Positions 1-8,762 of a stretch of DNA of 64,000 nucleotides are shown here, piece after piece. Within the stretch, counting starts at the first letter, position 1; every line of letters starts with the position of its first letter. The notes below the pieces were generated by a model, which searched no databases, was not told the origin of the DNA, and was given only the letters and a program-made list of their open reading frames with translations. Source of the DNA: Arhodomonas sp051195215. GTDB lineage: Bacteria > Pseudomonadota > Gammaproteobacteria > Nitrococcales > Nitrococcaceae. Location of the stretch: the NCBI RefSeq assembly GCF_051195215.1, contig NZ_JBNAZM010000003.1:124001-188000 (forward strand). Direction: 5' to 3'. The translations under genes and the position numbers were made by a program.

Positions 1-114
1 CAGGGAATGGTGCACTCCCGGCTGCCGCCCGAACCAGCGCCGCTTGGCCCCGAGATAACGGCGCACCCCACCGCTGCGCTCGGCATACAAGGCGGTCACG
101 TCCAGCACGTGCAT
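1..114 (-). CDS. Glycosyltransferase, N-terminal fragment cut by the window edge
   Basis: Only the first 38 codons are present; the gene runs off the left edge. Reading starts at ATG 112-114, with GGAGG about 10 bases upstream and in-frame GTG codons just before it as alternative starts. The N-terminus MHVLDVTALYAERSGGVRRY has the beta strand and SGGVRRYL segment seen at the start of many GT4/GT-B glycosyltransferases, which would transfer a sugar from a nucleotide-sugar donor in the cytoplasm. Assignment rests on this short segment alone, so family is likely but substrate is unknown. The 171 bases between it and the next gene contain no gene I can support. Confidence 0.6.
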   Translation of the reverse strand, partial: MHVLDVTALYAERSGGVRRYLGAKRRWFGRQPGVHHSL

Positions 115-285
115 CACGGCCACGCCTCCGCACTAGCCCAGACAGCAGTATGGCGCGGTTGTGTTGCGTGGCTATGGCGGGAGTGGGAACGAAGTTGAAC
201 GTTCCGAGTGAGATACTGCGCTGGCACCGCGAGCGCGGACGCGCCTCTTGCAACTTGAAACTTTCAACTTGCCCCTGCGCTCGCC

Positions 286-1170
286 CTACAGCGAGCGCTT
301 GTTCCCCTGCTCGAACATTTCGCGCTTCAGCCGATGGAGCGCGGAGATGTCCTCGTCGCCATGGCCCTGTTCCATGAGCTTTTCGTAGTGCTTGAGGGTC
401 ATCTCCACCAGGGGCAGGGCCACGTTCATGTCGTCGAGCATCTCGCGGCAGAGGCTCAGGTCCTTGTGGTGGAGGGCAGCCTTGAAGCCGGGTTCGTAGA
501 CGCCACGCACCATAGTCGGCCCGCGGTGGCTTAGGAACCAGTTGCCCGCGGCGCCGCCGCCGACGACCTCGATCACCCGGTCCATGTCCAGCCCCATCGC
601 CTGGCCGAAGGCAAGGGCCTCGCTCACGGCCTGGTTGATGCCGGCGGCCATGATCTGGTTGACCGCCTTGGTCGCCTGACCGCTGCCCGATTCGCCCATA
701 TGGGTCACGGACTTGGCGATCGCCTCCAGCGCGGGCATGGCCTGCACCAGCGCCTCGGCATCACCGCCGACCATCACCACGAGCTGCCCTTTCTCAGCGC
801 CCTCCCTGCCACCGGAAACCGGCGCGTCGAGAAAGCGGGCGCCGGTGGCCGCCACCCGTTCGGCGGCGTCGCGCACGGTGGCCACGCCGATGGTGGAGGT
901 ATCCACCACCACCTTGCCGGCTTCAAGCGCCGGGGTGATGGCGTCGACCATCTCCAGCACGTCCGCGTCCGCGGCGACGCAGGTCAGCACCACATCGCAT
1001 TCCTCGGCGAGCGCGTCCGGCACCGGCGCGACGGGTACCTCAAGCTCATCGGCGAGCGCCACCGCCCGCTCGCGCGTGCGATTCCACACGCCCCCCAGCA
1101 AATCGTGGCGGGCGAGGTTGCGAGCCATGCCCGCGCCCATGGCGCCGAGTCCGATCACTCCCACATTCAT
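286..1170 (-). CDS. NAD(P)-dependent oxidoreductase, 3-hydroxyisobutyrate dehydrogenase family
   Basis: The 294-residue product has the full beta-hydroxyacid dehydrogenase layout. The Rossmann motif GLGAMG lies at residues 8-13, the substrate loop DAPVSGG at about 115-121, and the catalytic lysine is K168 in GQATKAVNQ. Family members oxidise 3-hydroxyisobutyrate, tartronate semialdehyde or related 3-hydroxyacids; which one is used here is not readable from sequence. The ATG at 1168-1170 overlaps the speA stop by 4 bases (ATGA), so the two are translationally coupled. Coupling to an arginine decarboxylase is unusual and does not itself explain the substrate. Length is normal for the family. 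Confidence 0.88.
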   Translation of the reverse strand: MNVGVIGLGAMGAGMARNLARHDLLGGVWNRTRERAVALADELEVPVAPVPDALAEECDVVLTCVAADADVLEMVDAITPALEAGKVVVDTSTIGVATVRDAAERVAATGARFLDAPVSGGREGAEKGQLVVMVGGDAEALVQAMPALEAIAKSVTHMGESGSGQATKAVNQIMAAGINQAVSEALAFGQAMGLDMDRVIEVVGGGAAGNWFLSHRGPTMVRGVYEPGFKAALHHKDLSLCREMLDDMNVALPLVEMTLKHYEKLMEQGHGDEDISALHRLKREMFEQGNKRSL

Positions 1171-3062
1171 GGCCGACCTCCTTCGTAGCGTAAGTACGTA
1201 TACCCCTGCAGCCCGGCTTCGAGCTCGCGCAGGCAGGCGGCACGGGTGTCCGCGTCCAGGTCCGTCGCCCCGACACGCCGGCGATAGGCCTGCAGCAGCT
1301 CGCGCTCCTCGAAGTGCACATGGCGCAGCACTGCCTCGACACTCTCGCCGTTGACCGGCTCGGACAGCCGCCAGCGTTCCCCGTCCAGCACCACGTTCAC
1401 CGCGTCTGTGTCCCCGAAGAGATTGTGCATGTCGCCGAGGATTTCCTGATAGGCCCCCACCATGAACACGCCAAGCAACAACGGCTCGCCGGCGCGCCAC
1501 GCCGGCACCGGCAGCGTGCTCTCCACACCGTCGCGATCCACGTACAGGTGAATCGCGCCGTCGGAGTCGCAGGTGAGGTCCTGGAGCACTGCGCGCTCGG
1601 CCAGCGGCTCGTCGAGGCGGTGCAGCGGCAGGATGGGAAAAATCTGGTCGATGGCCCAGATATCGGGCATCGATTGAAACAGCGACAGGTTGGCGAAGAG
1701 CTTGCCGGCGAGCTTCTCGCGCAACGCGTCGAGTACTTCGCGATGGGCACGCACCCGCGGATCGAGCCGCGGCATGACCGCCCGGCAGGTAGCGTGATAG
1801 AGGCGCTCCGCCTCAGCGCGCTGGCCGAGGGTCAGCAACCCGTGGGTATACATGGTCTGCGCCTCGCCGAGCCAGTGACAGGCGTCGTGATAGACCTCCA
1901 GCGGTGACCGCCCGCCGCCCTCCGTATAGCCACGCCAGAGATCACGGAGGATCACCGGCGCCTCGGCATCCGGCGCCGTGGGGGTGTCATCGGCCGGCAC
2001 GCCGTCCACGTCGATCACGTCGGTGACGAGCACGGCATGATGGGCGGTCATCGCCCGGCCGGACTCGGTGACGATGTCCGGGTGCGGCAGCCCCTCGGCT
2101 TCGCACGCTTCCCACAGCGTATGCACGATGTTGTGGGCGTACTCCTCGATGGAGTAGTTCAGCGAGCAGAAGCTGCGCGAGCGCGTGCCCTCGTAGTCGA
2201 CCCCGAGCCCGCCACCCACGTCCACGCAGGCGATGGGCGCGCCCAACCGCCGCAGCTCGGCATAATAGCGCGCCGCCTCGCGCATGCCGCGCTGAATATC
2301 GCCGATGTGAGGGATCTGTGATCCCAGGTGAAAATGCAGCAGCCGCAGTGCGTCCAACCGGCCCGCGGCGGCCAGGCGGTCAACCACCGTGAGCGTCTGC
2401 GCGGCGGTGAGCCCGAACTTGGAGCGCTCGCCCCCGGTATTCTGCCACTTGCCCTCGCCGATGGAGGCGAGGCGTACGCGCAACCCCAGGCTGGGCTCGA
2501 CACCCAGGCGTTCGGCCTCGTCGAGCAGCAGTGCGAGCTCGGAGAGTTTTTCCACCACCACGTGGCAGTCGAGGCCAAGCTGACGCGCACGCAGGGCGAG
2601 GCGAAGGTACTCGCGATCCTTGTAGCCGTTGCAGATCACCCGGGCCCCAGGGGGCGCGACGGCGAGCACGGCCATGAGCTCGGGCTTGCTGCCCGCCTCC
2701 AGCCCCACCCGCTCGCCGCCGCCGGCGAGGATTTCGTCGACAACCCGGCGCTGCTGGTTGACCTTGATGGGATAGACGGCCGTATAGCGCCCTCCATAAC
2801 CATCGGCAGACATCGCCTGCTCGAAGGCGTTACACAGCCGGCGCACCCGGTCATGGAGAATATCGACGAACCGCACCAGCACCGGCAGATTGAGGCCCTC
2901 GGCGCGCACGGCGCGGGCGACCTCGTGGAGATCCACCGCAGGCCCTGCATCCCGACGCGGGCGCGCGACCACGCGTCCGCCGTCGGTAATCTCGAAGTAC
3001 CCCTCGCTCCAGTGGGGCAGATTGTAGGTTTCGCGGGCGGTCTCCGCGGGAGTCGACGACAT
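1167..3062 (-). CDS. speA: Biosynthetic arginine decarboxylase
   Basis: A PLP enzyme that decarboxylates L-arginine to agmatine, the first step of the agmatine route to putrescine and spermidine. The 631 residues match the usual SpeA length. The PLP lysine is K100 in YPIKVNQQ, the active-site cysteine region reads LTCDSDG near the C-terminus, and the alanine-racemase-type barrel carries GGGLGVDYEGT. I chose ATG 3060-3062 because AGGGAAAG sits 8 bases upstream; a GTG at 3102-3104, 3 bases after the cca stop, would add 14 residues. It lies in a run of minus-strand genes with cca upstream and the dehydrogenase overlapping its end. Confidence 0.95.
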   Translation of the reverse strand: MSSTPAETARETYNLPHWSEGYFEITDGGRVVARPRRDAGPAVDLHEVARAVRAEGLNLPVLVRFVDILHDRVRRLCNAFEQAMSADGYGGRYTAVYPIKVNQQRRVVDEILAGGGERVGLEAGSKPELMAVLAVAPPGARVICNGYKDREYLRLALRARQLGLDCHVVVEKLSELALLLDEAERLGVEPSLGLRVRLASIGEGKWQNTGGERSKFGLTAAQTLTVVDRLAAAGRLDALRLLHFHLGSQIPHIGDIQRGMREAARYYAELRRLGAPIACVDVGGGLGVDYEGTRSRSFCSLNYSIEEYAHNIVHTLWEACEAEGLPHPDIVTESGRAMTAHHAVLVTDVIDVDGVPADDTPTAPDAEAPVILRDLWRGYTEGGGRSPLEVYHDACHWLGEAQTMYTHGLLTLGQRAEAERLYHATCRAVMPRLDPRVRAHREVLDALREKLAGKLFANLSLFQSMPDIWAIDQIFPILPLHRLDEPLAERAVLQDLTCDSDGAIHLYVDRDGVESTLPVPAWRAGEPLLLGVFMVGAYQEILGDMHNLFGDTDAVNVVLDGERWRLSEPVNGESVEAVLRHVHFEERELLQAYRRRVGATDLDADTRAACLRELEAGLQGYTYLRYEGGRP

Positions 3063-3107
3063 TCGGTCTTTCCCTGGATGGTTGTTGGACGGTTGGGGCG
3101 TCACGGC

Positions 3108-4367
3108 TCAGCCGCCGGGCCACGCCTCGCGCACGCGGCGCACCTCGGCGACCCGGGCCTGGTGGACGGCATCCGCGATGGCCGGGCCCTTGAGGCCCTG
3201 CTCCACGAAAGGCCTTGCAGTGACCGCGCGGGCGGCCTCGAACGCCGCCTGGAGATAGCGCGCCTGGGGGTAGTCGGCCTCCTCGAAACCGGTACGGCCG
3301 CGCGCGTCCGCCTCGCAGGCAGCGGTGAAGCGTGGTAGTCGCTGGGGCTTGCGAAAGGCGTCCAGGGATTCCAGCAACCGCACCACGGTCGCCGGCTTTA
3401 GCGTCAAGGCGCGATGCGCGTGGAGATGGTAACGGGCGACCTGACGCGCCGTCTCGCGGCAGACGTTGGGCACCTTCAGGCGATCGCAAACCGCTTCGAC
3501 CATGGGCACGCCACGCTCCTCGTGGCCGCGGTGGCGCGGTAGCTCATCGACGGGTGTCGTGCCCTTGCCGAGGTCGTGCAGCAGCACGGCGAAGCGCGTA
3601 GCGAGCTCATCGGTGAGCGCGACCGACTGATCCAGCGACATCAGCACGTGCACACCGGTATCCACTTCCGGGTGGTAATCAGCGCGCTGGGGCACGCCGA
3701 ACAGCGCATCGATCTCCGGCAACAGCGCCGCCAGCGCGCCGCAGTCCCGCAGCACACGCACGAACGCGCTCGGCGTCGGCGCCATCAGGGCCTTGGCGAC
3801 TTCCTGCCAGACACGCTCCGGTACCAGCGCGTCCACCTCGCCGTCAGCGACCATGTCGCGGCATAGCGCCATCGTCTCGTCGGCGACGCGGAAACCGAGA
3901 TGCGCGAAGCGCGCGGCGAAGCGCGCCAACCGCAGAATGCGCACCGGGTCCTCGCCAAACGCGGGCGAGACGTGGCGCAGCAGGCGATTGTCCAGGTCGT
4001 CGCGTCCACCGTAAGGATCGACCAGGCGGCCGTCCGGCGTCTCGGCCATGGCGTTGATGGTGAGATCCCGCCGCGCCAGATCCTGCTCCAGGGTCACATC
4101 CGGCTCCGCGTGGAACGTGAACCCGTGGTAGCCGGGCCCGACCTTCCGCTCCGTACGCGCGAGCGCGTACTCCTCCCCGGTCTCCGGGTGCAGGAACACC
4201 GGGAACTCCTTGCCCACCGCCCGAAAGCTCTGGCGCTCCATGGCCTTGGGCGTGGCACCGACCACCACCCAGTCGCGCTCGTGCACCGGCAGGCCCAGAA
4301 GGCGATCGCGTACGGCCCCGCCGACGAGGTAGATTTCGAGAGCCGATGTGTGCGGATCGGGCTGCAT
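3108..4367 (-). CDS. cca: Multifunctional CCA tRNA nucleotidyltransferase
   Basis: Adds or repairs the 3' CCA end of tRNAs from CTP and ATP. The class II head domain begins YLVGGAVRDRLLGL (about residues 13-26), with the metal-site segment ERDWVVVGAT and the RRDLTINAMA motif following. A C-terminal HD domain (VHVLMSLDQ, LLHDLGKG) gives the phosphohydrolase and 2',3'-cyclic phosphodiesterase activities of the gammaproteobacterial bacterial-type 1 enzymes. The 419-residue length is typical. I chose ATG 4365-4367, 7 bases after the upstream stop, over an upstream start inside the preceding gene; the RBS is weak, so coupling to the upstream gene is likely. Confidence 0.93.
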   Translation of the reverse strand: MQPDPHTSALEIYLVGGAVRDRLLGLPVHERDWVVVGATPKAMERQSFRAVGKEFPVFLHPETGEEYALARTERKVGPGYHGFTFHAEPDVTLEQDLARRDLTINAMAETPDGRLVDPYGGRDDLDNRLLRHVSPAFGEDPVRILRLARFAARFAHLGFRVADETMALCRDMVADGEVDALVPERVWQEVAKALMAPTPSAFVRVLRDCGALAALLPEIDALFGVPQRADYHPEVDTGVHVLMSLDQSVALTDELATRFAVLLHDLGKGTTPVDELPRHRGHEERGVPMVEAVCDRLKVPNVCRETARQVARYHLHAHRALTLKPATVVRLLESLDAFRKPQRLPRFTAACEADARGRTGFEEADYPQARYLQAAFEAARAVTARPFVEQGLKGPAIADAVHQARVAEVRRVREAWPGG

Positions 4368-4374
4368 GGGCGGC

Positions 4375-5334
4375 TCAGACGCGGCGCGCGGTCTTGCGAT
4401 AACGGTCATAGAGGCTGCGCTGACGCCTGTGCCCGAGGTACCCCGGCACGGTCGCCTCTATCGCCGTGGGGTGAATGCCGAGGCGGCCGAGACCGTCGTC
4501 GCTGCAGATACTGTCCACCTGGCTGGAGAGGTAGTTGTCCATGGTATAGGGCTTGCCGGGCAACCGCTCCATGAACCGGGCCTGCAGCCGTGAAAAACGG
4601 TCGGAGAGTCCAATGATGGCCTTCTTGGAGCCGATCAGCTCGGCGCAGTAGTTGACCAGCTCGCGCAGGCTGTAGACATTGGGGCCGCAGAGCTCGTAGC
4701 ACTCGCCGAAGGTCTCGGGGTCGTCCAGGCACTGAACGAACGCCCGCGCCACATCACCCACGTAGACCGGCTTGAAGCGCGCTTCCGGCGTCGGCAGCGG
4801 CAGGAACGGGGCGATTCGCAGCATCGTCGCGAACTGGTTGAGGAAACTGTCCTCCGGGCCGAAGATCACCGACGGTCGGAACACGGTGACACCGAAACCG
4901 GTGTGATTCGCTTCCAGCGCGATGCGCTCGCCCTCGCCCTTGGTCTGCTGGTACCGGCTCGGCGCGTCCGGGCCCGCACCCAGGGCGCTCATGTGCAGCA
5001 GCCGTTTCACGCCAGAAGCGCGGGCACTCTCGACCACGTTGCGCACCAGGTTGACGTGCGCATCCTCGAAACGCCGCCCGCGCGCCGGGCTCTCATTGAG
5101 CACGCCGACCAGGTTGATCACCGCGTCCACGCCGCCGAACTCACGGCGCAGGGTGTCGGCGTCGTGGACGTTCGCCTCCACCAGCTCCAGGTTCGGGATC
5201 GGCAGCAGGTGCCGGTTACGCTCGCGCCGGGCAGTCAATACCTTGATGCGCACCGGTGTGTTGGCGAGTCGGTTGGCGATATGCCGACCGACAAAACCGG
5301 TGCCGCCGAGTATACAGACCGAGTCCACTCGCAT
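4375..5334 (-). CDS. NAD(P)-binding protein, complex I NDUFA9-like subfamily of atypical SDRs
   Basis: The 319-residue protein is an extended/atypical short-chain dehydrogenase. It has GGTGFVGRHIANRL at residues 9-22, an INLVGVL strand and a YQQTKGEGE segment where the SDR Tyr-x3-Lys would sit. The order of motifs follows the bacterial relatives of mitochondrial NDUFA9 and the NAD-dependent epimerase/dehydratase group. Its bacterial substrate is not established. The ATG at 5332-5334 is preceded by AGAGGGG. It heads the minus-strand run leading into cca, speA and the dehydrogenase and is divergent from the TauE gene. Confidence 0.85.
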   Translation of the reverse strand: MRVDSVCILGGTGFVGRHIANRLANTPVRIKVLTARRERNRHLLPIPNLELVEANVHDADTLRREFGGVDAVINLVGVLNESPARGRRFEDAHVNLVRNVVESARASGVKRLLHMSALGAGPDAPSRYQQTKGEGERIALEANHTGFGVTVFRPSVIFGPEDSFLNQFATMLRIAPFLPLPTPEARFKPVYVGDVARAFVQCLDDPETFGECYELCGPNVYSLRELVNYCAELIGSKKAIIGLSDRFSRLQARFMERLPGKPYTMDNYLSSQVDSICSDDGLGRLGIHPTAIEATVPGYLGHRRQRSLYDRYRKTARRV

Positions 5335-5520
5335 GACGGGGCGCCCCTCTTGATGGTTGAAGCTGGTGCGCATTGTAAGGGATTGTGCATGGCTGTGACG
5401 CGGTCGCGGCCACCATCGGCAGGTGGGAATCCGCAATGCCGCGCGAGCCGGACACTCATTCCACTGACCGCCGCTGGCGATGCCCATCGACGCCGCCGGG
5501 GCCGAAAGGAGGAGACCCCC

Positions 5521-6315
5521 TTGGAAGTTCTGCTGATCTACCTCGCCGTCGGCATCGCCGCCGGCTTCGCCTCGGGCCTGTTCGGTATTGGCGGCGGGCT
5601 CATCATCGTGCCCGTGCTGCTGGCGGTGTTCGCCTGGCAGGGCGTGGACCCGGCGGTGGCCACGCACCTCGCCGTGGGCAGCTCATTGGCGACGATCATC
5701 GTCACCTCGATATCGTCGCTGCGCGCGCACTGGCGTCTCGACAACATTCTCTGGGCCACATGGCGGCCGCTGGCTGTCGGGCTGGTGCTCGGAGCCATCG
5801 CCGGCGCCCAGATCGCGGGACTGATGCCCGGCGATCTGCTACGCAGCGTCTTCGCGGCATTCGTACTGATCATGGCCGTGCGCATGGCCCTGGGGGGCCA
5901 GCCGCCGGCGCATCGCCAGGTCCCCGGCGCCGCGGGCCTCGGCGCGACGGGTGTGGGCATCGGCGCCATCTCGAGCATCGTCGGAATCGGCGGCGGCAGC
6001 CTCACGGTACCGTTTCTCGCCTGGTGCGGCGTGGAGATGCGCCGCGCCGTGGGCACCTCCGCAGCCTGCGGCCTGCCCATCGCACTCGCGGGCACGGCAG
6101 GCTTCGTCATCGCCGGCGGACTGCACGCCCGGGCGGCCCTGCCCGCCGGCAGCACCGGGTTCATCTACTGGCCGGCGGTGGCGGGCATTGCCGCGGCGAG
6201 CGTGCTGCTGGCACCGGTTGGCGCCCGCCTGGCGAGCCGGTTACCCCAGCGCACGCTCAAGCGCGCGTTCGCGCTATTCCTCGCGGTGGTGGGCGTGCGC
6301 CTGTTTCTCAGCTGA
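5521..6315 (+). CDS. Sulfite exporter TauE/SafE family permease
   Basis: An inner-membrane protein of 264 residues with about eight hydrophobic segments. It has the two internally repeated TauE signatures, GLFGIGGGLIIVPVL near residue 21 and IGAISSIVGIGGGSLTVPFL near 145. The family moves sulfite, sulfonates or other small organic anions; the cargo here is unknown. I start it at TTG 5521 because AAGGAGGAG ends 6 bases before it; the open frame continues upstream without a better ribosome site. The gene is convergent with accC and their 3' ends overlap by 8 bases. Confidence 0.9.
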   Translation: MEVLLIYLAVGIAAGFASGLFGIGGGLIIVPVLLAVFAWQGVDPAVATHLAVGSSLATIIVTSISSLRAHWRLDNILWATWRPLAVGLVLGAIAGAQIAGLMPGDLLRSVFAAFVLIMAVRMALGGQPPAHRQVPGAAGLGATGVGIGAISSIVGIGGGSLTVPFLAWCGVEMRRAVGTSAACGLPIALAGTAGFVIAGGLHARAALPAGSTGFIYWPAVAGIAAASVLLAPVGARLASRLPQRTLKRAFALFLAVVGVRLFLS

Positions 6316-7651
6316 TGCCGAGCTTCTTCTCGAGATAGTGGATATTGGTGCCACCCTGCTTGAAGGCGCCATCGCTCAACAGATCGAGATGGAGCTCGGC
6401 ATTGGTCTTGATGCCCTCCACCACCAGCTCGGTGAGCGCCGTGCGCATGCGCGCGATGGCGCTCACCCGGTCGTCGCCCCAGGTGATGAGCTTGCCGATC
6501 ATGGAATCGTAATGCGGGGGCACCACGTAGCTGGAGTAGATGTGCGAGTCGACACGCACGCCCAGCCCGCCGGGGGCGTGGAACTGGGTAATCTGCCCCG
6601 GTGACGGAATGAAGGACTTCGGGTCCTCGGCATTCAGGCGGCATTCCAGTGCATGGCCGCGCATGACGATGTCGTCCTGCGAATAGCGCAACGGTTCCCC
6701 GGCGGCGATGTAGAGCTGCTCCTTGACGAGATCCACGCCGGTGACCTGCTCGGTGACCGGATGCTCCACCTGGATGCGGGTGTTCATCTCGATGAAGTAG
6801 AACTCGCCGTCCTGGAAGAGGAACTCGAAGGTGCCGGCACCACGGTAGCCGATCTGGCGGCAGGCAGCGGCACACCGCTCGCCGATGCGTTGCCGCTGCT
6901 CCGGGGTGATACCCGGCGCCGGGCTTTCCTCGATGACCTTCTGATGACGCCGCTGCATGGAGCAGTCGCGCTCACCCAGGTGAATGGCGTTGCCGTGCTG
7001 ATCGGCGAGCACCTGGAACTCGACGTGGCGAGGGTTGTCCAGGTACTTCTCCATGTACACCACCTCGCTGCCGAAGGCGTTCTGCGCCTCGGCCCGGGTG
7101 ACGGCGATGGCATGGAGCAGATTCGCCTCGCTGCGCACCACGCGCATGCCGCGCCCGCCTCCACCGGCCGCCGCCTTGATGATCACCGGGTAGCCGATCT
7201 CCGCGGCGATGCGCAGGTTCTCCTCGTCGTCCTCACCGAGAGGACCACCGGAGCCGGGGACGCAGGGGATATTGGCGGCCTTCATCGCCTCGATGGCCGA
7301 GACCTTGTCGCCCATCATGCGAATGGTCTCGGCCCGGGGACCGATGAACACGAATCCGGAATTCTCCACCCGCTCGGCGAAGTCCGCGTTCTCGGAGAGG
7401 AAACCGTAGCCCGGGTGGATGGCCACCGCGTCGGTGACCTCCGCGGCGCTGATGATAGCCGGGATATTCAGGTAACTCTCGCCGGAGGGTGGCGGGCCGA
7501 TACACACGGACTCGTCGGCCAGGCGTACGTGCTTGAGTTCGCGGTCGGCGCTCGAGTGCACCGCGACAGTGCTGATGCCCAGCTCCCGGCAGGCGCGCAG
7601 GATGCGCAATGCGATCTCGCCGCGGTTGGCGATGACGACTTTATCCAGCAT
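6308..7651 (-). CDS. accC: Acetyl-CoA carboxylase biotin carboxylase subunit
   Basis: Carboxylates the biotin on AccB using ATP and bicarbonate, the first half-reaction of malonyl-CoA synthesis. The 447 residues begin MLDKVVIANRGEIALRILRA and contain the ATP-grasp glycine loop KAAAGGGGRGMR, the MQRRHQKVIEESPAP active-site segment and EMNTRIQVEHPVTE. Length and motifs are complete. It follows accB by 36 bases, and with aroQ forms the classical aroQ-accB-accC operon. Its 3' end overlaps the opposite-strand TauE gene by 8 bases, leaving no room for a conventional terminator. Confidence 0.97.
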   Translation of the reverse strand: MLDKVVIANRGEIALRILRACRELGISTVAVHSSADRELKHVRLADESVCIGPPPSGESYLNIPAIISAAEVTDAVAIHPGYGFLSENADFAERVENSGFVFIGPRAETIRMMGDKVSAIEAMKAANIPCVPGSGGPLGEDDEENLRIAAEIGYPVIIKAAAGGGGRGMRVVRSEANLLHAIAVTRAEAQNAFGSEVVYMEKYLDNPRHVEFQVLADQHGNAIHLGERDCSMQRRHQKVIEESPAPGITPEQRQRIGERCAAACRQIGYRGAGTFEFLFQDGEFYFIEMNTRIQVEHPVTEQVTGVDLVKEQLYIAAGEPLRYSQDDIVMRGHALECRLNAEDPKSFIPSPGQITQFHAPGGLGVRVDSHIYSSYVVPPHYDSMIGKLITWGDDRVSAIARMRTALTELVVEGIKTNAELHLDLLSDGAFKQGGTNIHYLEKKLGIS

Positions 7652-7687
7652 GGGTGCGTATCCGTTGGTGCCAGAGGTTGCAGGGCG

Positions 7688-8155
7688 TCACTCGATAATG
7701 AACAGCGCCTGGTCGAATTCCACAGGCTGGCCGTTCTCCACCAGGATGCTGCGCACCGTGCCGGCCTGATCGGCCTCGATCTGGTTGAGCATTTTCATCG
7801 CTTCGATGATGCACAGCGTATCGCCTGCCTGTACCTCCTGGCCTTCCTCCACGAAAGCCTTCGCCCCGGGCGACGGCGAACGGTAGAACGTCCCCACCAT
7901 CGGCGAGCGCACCGTGTGCCCGGCAGGCTCGGCCGCGGCGGGTTCGGGTTCGGCGGCGGGTGCCGCCGGTTGCGGCTGCACGGCCGTCGCCGGGTCCGGT
8001 TGCCCCGGGATCTGGTAGTGCATGGGCATCGTCGCCTGCGCCGCACCGCCACCGCGGCTGATGCGCACCGACTCCTCGCCCTCGCAGATCTCGATCTCGT
8101 TGACCCCGGATTCCTCGAGCAGCTCGATCAGACGTTTGATCTTGCGGATGTCCAT
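7688..8155 (-). CDS. accB: Biotin carboxyl carrier protein of acetyl-CoA carboxylase
   Basis: The 155-residue carrier has the N-terminal helix MDIRKIKRLIELLEESGVNE, a Pro/Ala/Glu-rich flexible linker at about residues 45-80, and a C-terminal biotinyl domain. The acceptor lysine lies in EAMKM of the IIEAMKMLNQIEAD segment. It shuttles carboxybiotin between AccC and the AccAD transferase. It starts 6 bases after the aroQ stop. Confident assignment from motif, length and operon. Confidence 0.97.
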   Translation of the reverse strand: MDIRKIKRLIELLEESGVNEIEICEGEESVRISRGGGAAQATMPMHYQIPGQPDPATAVQPQPAAPAAEPEPAAAEPAGHTVRSPMVGTFYRSPSPGAKAFVEEGQEVQAGDTLCIIEAMKMLNQIEADQAGTVRSILVENGQPVEFDQALFIIE

Positions 8156-8161
8156 CGCTGT

Positions 8162-8605
8162 TCAATCCTGTCTCGTGCGCCGCAGCGCGGCGTCCAAGGC
8201 GTATTCATAACCCGCCGGGCCGAGCCCGGCGATCACGCCTTCGGCCCGGTCAGAGAAATAGGAATGGCGGCGGAAGGGCTCGCGCGCGTGCACATTGGAC
8301 AAATGCACTTCGATGAACGGAATCGCGACGGCGAGCAGTGCGTCACGAATCGCGATACTGGTGTGGGTAAACGCGGCCGGGTTGATAATGATAAAGTTTA
8401 CCTCTTCGTCCCCGGCGCGCTGTATCCGCTCGACGAGCTCGTGCTCGGCATTGCTCTGAAAGCATTCGAGCCGGGCACCGTGTGCGTCGGCGAGACCGGT
8501 GAGATGCTTTTCGATCGACGCCAGCGTCTCCCGGCCGTAGTGCCCGGGCTCGCGGCGGCCGAGCAGGTTCAGGTTCGGCCCGTTGAGCAGCAGTACCGTC
8601 GCCAT
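8162..8605 (-). CDS. aroQ: Type II 3-dehydroquinate dehydratase
   Basis: Converts 3-dehydroquinate to 3-dehydroshikimate in the shikimate pathway. The 147-residue protein shows LLNGPNLNLLGRREPGHYG, with the catalytic Tyr in the GHYG part. It also has FQSNAEHELVERI, INPAAFTHTSIAIRDAL and EVHLSNVHAREPFRRHSY, all in the order of the dodecameric type II enzymes. SNAEHE replaces the more usual SNHEGE. ATG 8603-8605 has GAGGGAGGG directly upstream and is preferred to an in-frame start 63 bases further out. First gene of the aroQ-accBC operon. Confidence 0.95.
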   Translation of the reverse strand: MATVLLLNGPNLNLLGRREPGHYGRETLASIEKHLTGLADAHGARLECFQSNAEHELVERIQRAGDEEVNFIIINPAAFTHTSIAIRDALLAVAIPFIEVHLSNVHAREPFRRHSYFSDRAEGVIAGLGPAGYEYALDAALRRTRQD

Positions 8606-8656
8606 GACCCTCCCTCGATGACTCGCCCCGTAAGGCACGGTGCTGTCAGGCGGGGT

Positions 8657-8685
8657 ATTCTGGACCACACTCTGCGCTTTGTCCA
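8657..8685 (-). promoter_or_regulatory. Likely sigma70 promoter of aroQ-accBC
   Basis: On the minus strand TGGACA (8680-8685) and CAGAAT (8657-8662) are separated by 17 bases. They match the -35 and -10 consensus at 5/6 and 4/6 and lie about 50 bases upstream of the aroQ start. The intergenic region 8606-8762 separates the operon from tlpA. Prediction from sequence only. Confidence 0.45.
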
Positions 8686-8762
8686 GTTATGAGCCGTTAC
8701 CAACCATTTCGGAGACGTTACCGCGCATTTCGTAGCAATTCACGGCAACGGGAAGCACCGCG

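Noticed and set aside
7..377. Two short plus-strand frames at the left edge
   Set aside because: Antisense to the glycosyltransferase start and the dehydrogenase end; no recognisable motif.
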